Below are positions 44,347-52,344 of a DNA stretch of 64,000 nucleotides, one piece after another. The translations under genes and the position numbers were made by a program. Source of the stretch: Paenibacillus rhizosphaerae (GTDB lineage Bacteria > Bacillota > Bacilli > Paenibacillales > Paenibacillaceae); the NCBI RefSeq assembly GCF_014192015.1, contig NZ_JACHXJ010000001.1:1612001-1676000 (forward strand), in the 5' to 3' direction. Positions within the stretch are counted from its first letter, which is position 1; each line of letters begins with the position of its first letter. The notes under the pieces are model-generated. The model saw only the letters and a program-made list of their open reading frames with translations, was not told where the DNA came from and made no database searches.

Positions 44347-44383
44347 CAGTAAGCCCCCATCTAACTGAGATCGGGGCTTACTG
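44347..44383. terminator. Intergenic hairpin, terminator-like
   Basis: CAGTAAGCCCC pairs perfectly with GGGGCTTACTG over 11 bp; the inner ATCT and AGAT can extend the stem. No T-run follows on either strand, so it may be a weak terminator or a transcript-stabilising hairpin at the AraC 3' end. Confidence 0.45.
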
Positions 44384-44431
44384 ATCATGCGGCGCATTGT
44401 ATGTTCCATTCATGGAAATGAGGGACAACCC

Positions 44432-45343
44432 TTACTGGATGGAGGCTTGCTTCAAATCACTTTTAGGCGGCAGACCATATAATCGGGCATACTCGCGGCT
44501 GAACTGGGAAGGACTTTCATATCCAACCTGGAAAGCGGCATCGGCTGCCCCCATTTTTTCGCTGATCATGAGATGCCTCGCTTCCTGGAGCCTGATCCGC
44601 TTCTGATATTGCAGCGGGCTCAGTGCCGTGACCTGTTTAAAATGCTTATGAAAGGACGACGCGGCCATATTTACTTCCTTGGCCAGTTCCTCGACGCGAA
44701 GCGGCTTGGAATAATCACGATGGATAAGCTGAATAGCCTTCGCAATGGCATGCGCCTGGCTGCCGATCACCGCAAATTGTTTGACCAAATGGCCATGCTC
44801 GCCCTGCAGAACACGGAACAGAATTTCCCGTGTAATCAAGGGAGCCAGGATTGGGATTTCAGCAGGTTGGTCGAATAATTTGACCAGCCTCAGCAGGGCA
44901 TCAAGCAGTTGGGAATTGGTTTTGCCGACAAATATGCCGCTTCCCGGCTCCGATTCTTCAGGCCATGTCAGATCCGTCTGCTGGAGTATATCCAGAATTT
45001 GATCCGGCGTAAACTCCAAGTGAAGCCCAATGAATGGTACCTCAGGCGAAGCCTGGGTAATCTCACTTTTGATCGGGAGATGAACGGATGTCACGAGGTA
45101 CGTGGTCGGATTGTAATGATAAATGTCTTGACCAAGCGCTGCGGATTTGGCGCCCTGGACAATGAAACACAAAGAAGGCGCATACATGCTATGTATAGGT
45201 TCGGACGCCGCCGTGGCCCGCATCATGTGCAGCGAAGGAATCTCTGTTACATGTAATCCATCCGTCTGTAAGAACTGGTTTAACCGCTCGGATAATTCAG
45301 ACAAATACGGTTCAAGTCCGGTGGGTTGCATATCTAGATCCAT
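44432..45343 (-). CDS. AraC family regulator with AraC_N domain
   Basis: This 303-aa protein has the N-terminal AraC_N ligand domain (HSMYAPSLCFIVQGAKSAAL, then YLVTSVHLPIKSEI). The C-terminal AraC domain has VEELAKEVNMAASSFHKHF and ADAAFQVGYESPSQFSREY. This architecture is common beside short-chain oxidoreductases and differs from the cupin-AraC regulators elsewhere in the window. ATG 45343 was chosen for the AAGGAGG about 9 bases upstream. The target is unclear; the nearest genes are remnants. Confidence 0.9.
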   Translation of the reverse strand: MDLDMQPTGLEPYLSELSERLNQFLQTDGLHVTEIPSLHMMRATAASEPIHSMYAPSLCFIVQGAKSAALGQDIYHYNPTTYLVTSVHLPIKSEITQASPEVPFIGLHLEFTPDQILDILQQTDLTWPEESEPGSGIFVGKTNSQLLDALLRLVKLFDQPAEIPILAPLITREILFRVLQGEHGHLVKQFAVIGSQAHAIAKAIQLIHRDYSKPLRVEELAKEVNMAASSFHKHFKQVTALSPLQYQKRIRLQEARHLMISEKMGAADAAFQVGYESPSQFSREYARLYGLPPKSDLKQASIQ

Positions 45344-45459
45344 TATTGAAACGCCTCCTTGTTGAAACATACGGTAAGAATAACAAAGGAGCTGAAATCA
45401 AGCAAGAATGGATGGAGTGAATGTTCAGAACGGCCATTTACCTGTCGGGGGGAAGGGGG

Positions 45460-45552
45460 TTACCGAATCTGCACATAAAATTGACGATGAAGATCGCGCA
45501 GCTGCTCGGCAAGTTCAGGAACCGGGCCGTCGATGACCGTGTCAATCGGCAT
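45460..45552 (-). other. Short minus-strand frame, probable remnant
   Basis: The frame from ATG 45552 encodes MPIDTVIDGPVPELAEQLRD then LHRQFYVQIR (30 aa). It reads protein-like and ends in a stop, but has no ribosome site and no recognised family. It lies directly next to the Nudix remnant on the other strand and may mark a recombination junction. Confidence 0.25.
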
Positions 45553-45560
45553 GGATGAAG

Positions 45561-45686
45561 GGAACCCATCCCGACCAGGATCAGATCGGCGTAGAATGGG
45601 TGGATATTCGTCAACTCGATGACATCAGGCTGTATCCGAGGGCAATTGCTGATATTTTAAGGAATAAGGTAACGCACGTCCGGTAA
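45561..45686 (+). pseudogene. Nudix hydrolase C-terminal remnant
   Basis: The plus frame reads GTHPDQDQIGVEWVDIRQLD, DIRLYPRAIADILRN, then KVTHVR and a stop. QIGVEWV-L-RLYP-L is the typical C-terminal end of Nudix hydrolases. The Nudix box and all upstream parts are missing, and no start exists. An intact but different Nudix gene lies 230 bp downstream. The remainder of the gap (45344-45915) shows only AT-rich sequence. Confidence 0.65.
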
Positions 45687-45820
45687 CTCGGGGATGTGAA
45701 TTAAATACTATTTGGAATAAAAGCGTCCTATAAAAGTTTTATATATAGTTTAAAAGCAAAGAGGCCAATTATAGCGGATTCATAATTGATTTGATTTAGG
45801 CAGCGTCGTTTTTTTTATGA

Positions 45821-45848
45821 TGTTACAGAACTTAGGCTCTGGTACAAT
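45821..45848 (+). promoter_or_regulatory. Candidate promoter for the Nudix gene
   Basis: TGGTACAAT at 45840-45848 is an extended -10. TGTTAC at 45821 is a poor -35 at 16-bp spacing. The leader to ATG 45916 would be about 60 bases. Confidence 0.35.
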
Positions 45849-45915
45849 GAACAGGGTAATTATGGAAAAATAAACGTCTTTCTTGATGTCTCTACATCCG
45901 ATCGGAGGAATTTTC

Positions 45916-46347
45916 ATGCCAAAGTTCATTGGCTCAGCGGCAGTAATTCTGGATGCCGAAGGAAGAGTGCTGCTGGTAAAACACAGCTACGGCAAACACA
46001 ATTGGGACCTGCCCGGCGGTAAGGCGGAAGAGAACGAGTCGGCTCAGGAAACCGCAAAAAGGGAGGTGTTTGAGGAAGTCGGTATAGAGGTGCTAATCGG
46101 GAACTTAACAGGCGTATACTACGATCCGGATTATGACATCCATCACTTCGTTTTCCTTGCAGCTAATAAAGATACCCGTGCTCCTCAGCCAAGCTCGACT
46201 GAAATTTTAGAATGCGGATTTTATTCAAGAGATGAACTTCCTAGACCCATTAGCGACTTCACATGCAGACGGATCGAAGAAGCACTGCGCTATAATAATA
46301 CCCAGGAGTTGTTTCACAAGGTGGGGCCGAGACAATGGATCGAATAA
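45916..46347 (+). CDS. Nudix hydrolase
   Basis: This 143-aa protein has a complete Nudix box, GKAEENESAQETAKREVFEE followed by VGI, matching Gx5Ex7REUxEExGU. The family cleaves nucleoside diphosphate-linked substrates with Mg2+. ATG 45916 was chosen for the GGAGGA 7 bases upstream. The substrate cannot be predicted from the sequence. It precedes a DinB gene by about 50 bp, possibly co-transcribed. Confidence 0.9.
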   Translation: MPKFIGSAAVILDAEGRVLLVKHSYGKHNWDLPGGKAEENESAQETAKREVFEEVGIEVLIGNLTGVYYDPDYDIHHFVFLAANKDTRAPQPSSTEILECGFYSRDELPRPISDFTCRRIEEALRYNNTQELFHKVGPRQWIE

Positions 46348-46398
46348 GGATCTGTAGGGGATCTACGATTTAGGGCTATCAAACAAAGAGGTGTGAAC

Positions 46399-46923
46399 AT
46401 GGAGCTTGCACTCGAATTTATCCAAAGCATGAAGGTCAAGCTGATATCGGAACAAAGAGGGACGCTTAAAGCCATCGAACAAGTATCGGAGGAAGATATT
46501 GTCTGGCACCCGACTCCGGATAGCAACAGCATTGCAAATTTGGTGGCGCATATCAGAGGGGCCGCCCATTCGCGAGTCGAGACCATTCTTTTCAACATAC
46601 CGGACACACGAGATCGGGATAAGGAATTCGAACGGGGACTGATGATGACGAAAGAAGAAGCATATCAACATGCGAAGGAAGCGTTTGACATTATGCTTCA
46701 GTATCTTGAATATCTTAAATCCCAGCCAGAGCAATTAATGTCCCAGCCTTTTCTCCATCGGCCGCCGCTTACATACAGCCAGGTAAACAACGAAACGACT
46801 GCACTGAATCTGATGATGGCGATGTTCAGAGAAGTCCACTACCATACAGGACAAATCATATATATTGCCAAAATGAAAAAAGGCGAGTTCATGACCGCTA
46901 CTACGCGGTCATTTGGTTTGTAG
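46399..46923 (+). CDS. DinB-like protein (DUF1572 type)
   Basis: This 174-aa protein has the DinB four-helix pattern with metal-ligand histidines: LVAHIRGAAHSRVETI in helix 2 and EVHYHTGQIIYIAKMKKGEF near the C-terminus. Members include thiol-dependent S-transferases and proteins of unknown role. GAGGTG precedes ATG 46399; the upstream GTG at 46393 is too close to that site. Confidence 0.85.
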   Translation: MELALEFIQSMKVKLISEQRGTLKAIEQVSEEDIVWHPTPDSNSIANLVAHIRGAAHSRVETILFNIPDTRDRDKEFERGLMMTKEEAYQHAKEAFDIMLQYLEYLKSQPEQLMSQPFLHRPPLTYSQVNNETTALNLMMAMFREVHYHTGQIIYIAKMKKGEFMTATTRSFGL

Positions 46924-47223
46924 CCTCTGGTTTGTCTTTCATATCATTTATGATTGCGGCCTTTCGTTTCCTCATAGGTTGGGTACAAGGGGGCTGGCGT
47001 ATTTCTGATGACTAGGGATCGGGTCAACCGGACAATCAGCTATTTCACGACCAAAGCAGGCTATTCGATAGAATATTCGATTGTTGGAGAAATTGCATGC
47101 GAGTCGATAATACGAACCATCCTCAGATACATGCTGCCGATTGAGCAATCGAAAAGAAACGCAGGCTCCCTTGGTAGGCTACAATCATCATAGAAATGAT
47201 TATAGCCGGGAGGTATGACGCGA
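46924..47223. other. Intergenic region, no convincing gene
   Basis: This 300-bp stretch contains one 61-codon frame (47008-47193) without a ribosome site or recognisable motif. It was not called. A TATAGCCGGGAGG near its end belongs to the next gene's ribosome site. Confidence 0.4.
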
Positions 47224-47715
47224 ATGAAATTGCACAAGATCACCCCAAACCTGTGGTTCGACTCGCAAGCAGAAGAGGCGGCAAACTTTTATACGTCTAT
47301 TTTCCATGATTCCAACATCGGCAGAATCGCTCGCTACGGACCGGAAAGCGAAGGCAGGGGCGTAGCGGGAACCGTAATGACCGTGGAATTTCAGCTGGAA
47401 GGGCAGTCTTTCGTTGCGCTGAATGGCGGACCGCATTTTAAGTTCAATGAGGCCATATCTTTTATCGTTCATTGCGATGATCAGGAGGAGCTGGACTATT
47501 ATTGGGATAGGCTCTCCGAGGGAGGAGACGAAAAGGCGCAGGTCTGCGGTTGGTTAAAAGATCAATTCGGCGTATCCTGGCAAATCGTCCCCAGCCAATT
47601 AACGGAAATGATCTGTGACCCTGACCCGGCAAGAGCAGGACGAGTCATGCGTGCTATACTCCAGACGAAATCGAAGATCGACATCCAAGCGCTGCAGCAA
47701 GCTTATGAAAATTAG
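47224..47715 (+). CDS. VOC family protein (PhnB-like)
   Basis: This 163-aa protein reads ITPNLWFDSQAEEAANFYTS, then IFHDSNIGRIARYG, FQLEGQSFVALNGGPHFKFN, DYYWDRLSEGG and CGWLKDQFGVSWQIVP. This is the PhnB/3-demethylubiquinone methyltransferase-like branch of the glyoxalase fold. The branch is widespread and mostly uncharacterised. ATG 47224 was chosen because GGGAGG lies 10 bases upstream and only 1 base before ATG 47215. Confidence 0.88.
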   Translation: MKLHKITPNLWFDSQAEEAANFYTSIFHDSNIGRIARYGPESEGRGVAGTVMTVEFQLEGQSFVALNGGPHFKFNEAISFIVHCDDQEELDYYWDRLSEGGDEKAQVCGWLKDQFGVSWQIVPSQLTEMICDPDPARAGRVMRAILQTKSKIDIQALQQAYEN

Positions 47716-47752
47716 AGGTTATTCTTACCCACGTAAATACGAAGGTTCAAAG

Positions 47753-47780
47753 AAAAGGCCATCCATCAGGGTGGCCTTTT
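47753..47780 (+). terminator. Rho-independent terminator after the VOC gene
   Basis: AAAAGGCCATCC pairs with GGGTGGCCTTTT over 12 bp (one G-U) around ATCA. The stem's own TTTT provides the U-tract. Confidence 0.8.
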
Positions 47781-47866
47781 GCATTGCGCGTCTTACAGCT
47801 GGAGGTCATCACGATAACGCTGTAAAATTCTTGGCCGTCGCAAATTTTATGTTTTAACCAAGCCGC

Positions 47867-47882
47867 TGTGATTTACTTCACA
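47867..47882. promoter_or_regulatory. Fnr-type operator upstream of nirB
   Basis: TGTGATTTACTTCACA is a perfect TGTGA-N6-TCACA palindrome, the Crp/Fnr family site. Its centre (47874.5) lies 41.5 bp before 47916, exactly the class II activator position for the -10 at 47904. In Bacillus relatives Fnr activates anaerobic nitrate and nitrite genes. Confidence 0.75.
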
Positions 47883-47903
47883 GGCAAAGCCTCCCATATC
47901 CGT

Positions 47904-47909
47904 TACGAT
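47904..47909 (+). promoter_or_regulatory. nirB promoter -10 element
   Basis: TACGAT lies 21 bp after the Fnr-type site with no recognisable -35, the layout of an Fnr-dependent class II promoter. The predicted transcription start is near 47916, 37 bp before the nirB start codon. Confidence 0.55.
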
Positions 47910-47914
47910 GTAAA

Positions 47915-47930
47915 TGTAATTGATTTCACA
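47915..47930. promoter_or_regulatory. Second, weaker Fnr/Crp-type site over the predicted start of nirB transcription
   Basis: TGTAATTGATTTCACA matches TGTGA-N6-TCACA at all but one of ten positions. Its centre is 48 bp downstream of the first site, over the predicted transcription start, where binding would repress. Confidence 0.45.
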
Positions 47931-47952
47931 AGGTTGCACGGGAGGCGTGTTT

Positions 47953-50358
47953 ATGAGCAGACGATTGGTGATGATAGGCAACGGGATGGCGGGGGCGCGG
48001 TGTATCGAGGAAATTCTCCGCCGGGACCGCGACCGCTACGAGATAACGATGATCGGGGATGAACCGTACCCCAACTATAACCGCATTATGCTGTCCCCTG
48101 TGCTGCAAGGGAAAACGACGTTTGAAGAAATCACGATTAACGATTGGGACTGGTATCGGTCCAATAACATACATTTGCTGTCCAAGGAACGGGCAGTCGA
48201 GATTAACCGGGCGTCGAAGGAAGTCCGAACCGACCGGGGAACCGTTGTCCCCTATGACGAGCTGATAATCGCGACCGGATCCAGCGCATTTATTTTACCA
48301 GTACCAGGACATGAACTGGAAGGCGTCGTCGGATTCCGCACCATTGAAGATACGAAAATGATGCTGGAAACGGCTAAACAGTACAAAAAGGCGGTTGTGA
48401 TCGGCGGCGGACTGCTTGGCCTGGAAGCGGCTCGCGGATTGATGAACCAGGGGATGGAGGTTCATGTCGTTCATTTGCTGCCCCACTTAATGGAAATGCA
48501 GCTCGACGCGGCAGCGGCAAAGCTGCTTCAGCAGGACCTGGAAGCCCAGGGCATGAAGTTTCTGATGGAAAAGAAAACAACTGAAATCTATGGTGTCGGG
48601 CGAGTACAAGGGCTTCGGTTTGAAGACGGAACGAACGTCGAATGCGATCTTGTCGTCATGGCCGTCGGCATCCGTCCCAATGCAGCGCTGGCGCGGGATG
48701 CGGGACTGGCGGTTGGCCGGGCGATTCAAGTCAACGACCTGATGCAGACGACGGACCCGTCGATTTATGCCGTCGGCGAGTGCGCCGAACATCACGGCAT
48801 TGCCTATGGGCTTGTAGCGCCATTGTATGAACAGGGCATCGTGCTTGCGGATCACCTTACAGGCCGGCCAACAGAAGGTTATGCGGGCAGCGTGTTGTCC
48901 ACGCAGCTTAAGGTAGCGGGATGCGATCTGTTTTCCGGCGGAGAAATCCATGCCGATGCGAACACGAAAGCCATCGTCGTGCAGGATGAGGTCGCCGGAT
49001 CCTATAAAAAGATCCTGGTTCGCGATAACCGTATCGTCGGCGTCGTGCTGTACGGGGAGGTTTCCGACGGCACCCGGCTGTTCAGCCTGCTGAAGAAAGG
49101 CAGCGACATACAGGAATATACGAGCGCCTCCGTGCTCCACAAAGCCGGGGGAGACGGCGGGCTCGATGTCGCGTCGATCAGTGCGGACGAAACGATTTGC
49201 GGATGCAACGGCGTAACCAAGGGACGCATCGTCGGCGCCATTCTCGAGAACGGACTGACCACGTTCGACGAAGTAAAGGCTGTGACCAAAGCCGGAGGCT
49301 CGTGCGGCAAATGCCGCGGCATGGTCGAGGCGATTCTTGCGCACACGCTGGGCGACAAATTTGACGCATCGGCGCAGAAGGCGGCAGGCATGTGCGCCTG
49401 CACGACGCTTACCCGCGATGAGGTGGTGGCCGCAATTCGCGAGAAAGGCCTGCAGTCGCCGCGGGAGACGCGCATCGTGCTCGGGTTTGCATCCGAGGAA
49501 GGCTGCTCGAAGTGCCGTCCGGCACTGAATTATTATCTGCGGATGCTGCATCCTGAGACGTATGCCGACGATAAGGCATCCAGATATGTCAACGAACGAA
49601 TGGAAGGCAACATGCAGAAGGACGGCACATTCTCCGTCATTCCGCGGATGTATGGCGGAACAACGACACCGGAGGATTTGATCCGCCTTGGCGAAGTGGC
49701 GAAGAAATACAACGTGCCGCTGGTGAAAATTACAGGCGCCAGCCGCATCGGGCTGTACGGCGTACAGAAGGAAGACGTTCCGAACGTTTGGGAGGAGCTG
49801 GAGATGCGTTCGGGATACGCCTACTCCAAGTCGCTGCGTAACGTCAAATCGTGTGTCGGTTCGAGATTTTGCCGGTTTGGCACCCAGGACTCGTTAGGAC
49901 TTGGCGTCCGGCTGGAACAGGAAATCGAGATGGTCGATACGCCGCACAAAATGAAAATGGGCGTGACCGGCTGCCCGCGAAACTGTGCCGAGGTATTGAC
50001 GAAGGATTTTGGCGTCGTCTGCGTGGAGAACGGATACCAGCTGTATTATGGCGGAAACGGCGGCACCGAGGTCCGGGAATGCGACAGCCTGACGACGGTG
50101 GCGACAGAGGACGAAGTGATCCTGTTGGCTAAAGCCTACGTACAGCTGTACCGGGAAACCGGCATTTACGGCGAACGCACCGCTCCATGGGTGAAGCGGA
50201 TGGGCACGGATTGGGTGCGCCAAATGCTGAGCAATGAGCAGGAGATTGCCGGTTTAGCCAGCCGCTTCGAGCTTGCGAAGACAACGTATCGCGAAGCTTG
50301 GTCGGCCGCGCTGGAAGACGAAGAACGCCGCCGGATGTATACCGTGGAGAGACCATAA
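47953..50358 (+). CDS. nirB: Nitrite reductase [NAD(P)H] large subunit
   Basis: This 801-aa protein reduces nitrite to ammonia in the cytoplasm. It has an N-terminal FAD/NAD domain (VMIGNGMAGARCIEEI, then VVIGGGLLGLEAARGLM). Two BFD-type [2Fe-2S] modules follow (ICGCNGVTKGRIV with GSCGKCRG; CACTTLTRDEVV with GCSKCRP). The siroheme domain's [4Fe-4S] ligands are in SCVGSRFCRFG and TGCPRNCAEV. ATG 47953 is supported by GGGAGG 7 bases upstream. nirD and nirC follow closely, and an Fnr-type promoter lies upstream. Confidence 0.96.
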   Translation: MSRRLVMIGNGMAGARCIEEILRRDRDRYEITMIGDEPYPNYNRIMLSPVLQGKTTFEEITINDWDWYRSNNIHLLSKERAVEINRASKEVRTDRGTVVPYDELIIATGSSAFILPVPGHELEGVVGFRTIEDTKMMLETAKQYKKAVVIGGGLLGLEAARGLMNQGMEVHVVHLLPHLMEMQLDAAAAKLLQQDLEAQGMKFLMEKKTTEIYGVGRVQGLRFEDGTNVECDLVVMAVGIRPNAALARDAGLAVGRAIQVNDLMQTTDPSIYAVGECAEHHGIAYGLVAPLYEQGIVLADHLTGRPTEGYAGSVLSTQLKVAGCDLFSGGEIHADANTKAIVVQDEVAGSYKKILVRDNRIVGVVLYGEVSDGTRLFSLLKKGSDIQEYTSASVLHKAGGDGGLDVASISADETICGCNGVTKGRIVGAILENGLTTFDEVKAVTKAGGSCGKCRGMVEAILAHTLGDKFDASAQKAAGMCACTTLTRDEVVAAIREKGLQSPRETRIVLGFASEEGCSKCRPALNYYLRMLHPETYADDKASRYVNERMEGNMQKDGTFSVIPRMYGGTTTPEDLIRLGEVAKKYNVPLVKITGASRIGLYGVQKEDVPNVWEELEMRSGYAYSKSLRNVKSCVGSRFCRFGTQDSLGLGVRLEQEIEMVDTPHKMKMGVTGCPRNCAEVLTKDFGVVCVENGYQLYYGGNGGTEVRECDSLTTVATEDEVILLAKAYVQLYRETGIYGERTAPWVKRMGTDWVRQMLSNEQEIAGLASRFELAKTTYREAWSAALEDEERRRMYTVERP

Positions 50359-50373
50359 GGGGAAGGAAGGCGC

Positions 50374-50724
50374 ATGAGCGTGACGAGAGAAATGGTGAAA
50401 GTAATGAGGCTGGAGGAACTGAAGCCGCAGATTGGCAAGGAGGTACGCGTTGGCGATGAGTCGGTTGCATTGTTCCGGCTGTCAAACGGGGAGGTGCGGG
50501 CGGTAAGCAACCGGTGTCCGCACAAGAACGGTCCGCTGGCTGAGGGAATCGTGTCGGGTGAATTTGTCTTTTGTCCGCTGCACGACTGGAAAATTTCGCT
50601 GACGACAGGGGAAGTGCAAAAGCCGGACGACGGCTGCATCCAGACCTACGAAACCGCGGTCATTGACGGTTACGTCTATATTGGAGGACTGAAGGAGCAT
50701 GAAAAACACCATCCAGATCGTTGA
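50374..50724 (+). CDS. nirD: Nitrite reductase [NAD(P)H] small subunit, Rieske type
   Basis: This 116-aa protein has the Rieske [2Fe-2S] ligands Cys48 and His50 (NRCPHKNGPLAEG) and Cys67 and His70 (FCPLHDWKISL). It is the small partner of NirB. It starts 15 bp after nirB behind GGGGAAGG and overlaps nirC by 26 bases. Confidence 0.95.
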   Translation: MSVTREMVKVMRLEELKPQIGKEVRVGDESVALFRLSNGEVRAVSNRCPHKNGPLAEGIVSGEFVFCPLHDWKISLTTGEVQKPDDGCIQTYETAVIDGYVYIGGLKEHEKHHPDR

Positions 50725-51511
50725 AACCGCCGGGGTAAACAAGGTTAGCCTCATGAACCGGAGTATAGGCAGATACTTTGTATCCTCCATGCTTGCTGGA
50801 ATGTTCGTTGGTCTCGGCATTATACTGATCTTTACGATCGGCGGACTGCTCGCGCCGGTCCACGCACCCGCCATGAAGATCGTCATGGGAGCCAGCTTTG
50901 GCATCGCCTTGAGCCTGGTTCTGATGGCAGGATCGGACTTGTTTACCGGCAACAATATGGTTATGGTAGTCAGCACGCTGAACAAGAAGACGACCTGGCT
51001 CGATACGCTTAAAATATGGCTGTACAGCTATGTCGGCAATTTTGCCGGTTCCTTGCTGGTCGCCGCGATCTTCGTATGGACGGGATTGGCGAAAGGGGGA
51101 ACGGCCGAATTCATCAACAGCACGGCCGCCGTTAAAATGAATGCGCCGTTTATGGAATTGTTCATGCGGGGAATTTTATGTAACACGCTTGTCTGTCTTG
51201 CCGTCTGGTGCTCCATGAAGCTGAAGGAAGAGACCGCAAAGCTGGTCATGATTTTCTGGTGTCTGTTCGCCTTTATTACCTCCGGGTTCGAGCACAGTGT
51301 GGCGAACATGACGCTGCTGTCGGTATCGATCTTCATCCCTCACCCGGAGACGGTAACCTGGGGAGGACTGGCCGCAAACCTGATTCCGGTGACCCTCGGC
51401 AATATGGTCGGCGGCAGCGTGTTCGTAGGGCTTGCATATTGGTATATGACGAAAGATAAAGAGAAGGTGGAGATCGAAACTCTGCCGCAAAGCAAAAGGT
51501 CTGCAAGTTAA
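50699..51511 (+). CDS. nirC: Formate/nitrite transporter family protein (NirC-like)
   Basis: This 270-aa membrane protein has six helices of the FNT fold. The conserved re-entrant motif is GSDLFTGNNMVM and the second half-repeat motif GILCNTLVCLAVWCSM; a pore His is in FEHSVANMTLL. Placement after nirBD supports nitrite import. AAGGAG lies only 1 base before ATG 50699, inside the nirD coding region; the next Met (residue 19) is possible but would trim the N-terminus. Confidence 0.92.
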   Translation: MKNTIQIVETAGVNKVSLMNRSIGRYFVSSMLAGMFVGLGIILIFTIGGLLAPVHAPAMKIVMGASFGIALSLVLMAGSDLFTGNNMVMVVSTLNKKTTWLDTLKIWLYSYVGNFAGSLLVAAIFVWTGLAKGGTAEFINSTAAVKMNAPFMELFMRGILCNTLVCLAVWCSMKLKEETAKLVMIFWCLFAFITSGFEHSVANMTLLSVSIFIPHPETVTWGGLAANLIPVTLGNMVGGSVFVGLAYWYMTKDKEKVEIETLPQSKRSAS

Positions 51512-51600
51512 GGTTGTGAAGTAATCAACGCGGTGAGCCTGCTCTTAAAAAGCCCCAAGCGTGCAGCGGGAAAGAAAGCAGGAAAGCGTGGTACGCCCCA

Positions 51601-52194
51601 TCAGGTCGCTTTCTTGGCCTTCGGCTTCCACGTTGGCTCTTCGGTCTCCGCAGGTTCCTCGATGATGGCCATCGCTTCCTCGTAACGGCGGCTTTTGAAT
51701 AGAACGATCAGATTCTCCAGATCTTCCCTGTCCAACAGCTTCACCCCGTTCACGGCCGCCAGGATGCGGCAGGCTTCGGTGTATCTGCCGGAAGTCAGCA
51801 CGATTGCCCGTTCAGCTTCATAGTAACGCATGGAAGTATAAATCTCCTGAACCGCGCCGATGCCGACCGGATTGCTGTTCCCGTAGCGTTTGGCCTGTAA
51901 GACGTTCCTGAGTCCGTTCTGATCCGTAAAAACTAAGTCGGCGCCGAAATCCCTGCTGGCCGTGGTCTGATACACTTCCCTGTAGCCAAGCTCGTGAAAC
52001 AGCCGGAAGAGATACAGCTCAAATTCGGAGCCGTCCGCCATTAAATCGATATCCTTGATGGTGATCTTGCGAGGATTCGCCTCCCGGCGGATCCTTTTTC
52101 TCCGGTTTTTGACCAAACGTATGACGAATAGGACGAGGAGCAGGGCAACCAGCCCGGCGATCATGATGGTTGTTGTATCCAAGGTAGTAGGCAA
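51601..52194 (-). CDS. Membrane-anchored Mrr-like restriction endonuclease family protein
   Basis: This 197-aa protein has one N-terminal membrane helix (TIMIAGLVALLLVLFVIRLV, about residues 9-28), a basic stop-transfer (KNRRKRIRR) and a PD-(D/E)XK nuclease domain. The acidic/QxK core is SRDFGADLVF (Asp86) and VLQAKRYGN (Gln100, Lys102), with EIYTSMRYYEAERAIVLTSG after it, as in Mrr_cat domains. The membrane anchor suggests it acts on DNA at the membrane, perhaps incoming DNA, but no modification partner is adjacent. The frame opens at TTG 52209, but GGAGGA lies inside it, so TTG 52194 eight bases on is the likely start. Confidence 0.8.
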   Translation of the reverse strand: MPTTLDTTTIMIAGLVALLLVLFVIRLVKNRRKRIRREANPRKITIKDIDLMADGSEFELYLFRLFHELGYREVYQTTASRDFGADLVFTDQNGLRNVLQAKRYGNSNPVGIGAVQEIYTSMRYYEAERAIVLTSGRYTEACRILAAVNGVKLLDREDLENLIVLFKSRRYEEAMAIIEEPAETEEPTWKPKAKKAT

Positions 52195-52344
52195 ATTAGG
52201 TTCCTCCAAATATCCGAATGTTTGTTCCTATCCACTATATCAAAATCGCGTCAACGAAGGAAGTCATTTAAAATCACTTGCCGGCTGCTCATGACCGTGA
52301 GAGAGTAAGTATATACAACTTAAAACATGGGGTGTGATCGATAA

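Noticed and set aside
45530..45690. Minus-strand reading with LILVGMGS, briefly considered as a glycosyltransferase piece
   Set aside because: The plus strand gives a much better and longer match to a Nudix C-terminus ending in a stop.
47008..47193. 61-codon plus-strand frame between the DinB and VOC genes
   Set aside because: No ribosome site, no recognisable motif and no conservation signal visible by eye.
48487..49551. 354-aa open frame on the minus strand
   Set aside because: Antisense to nirB, which has all its cofactor motifs.
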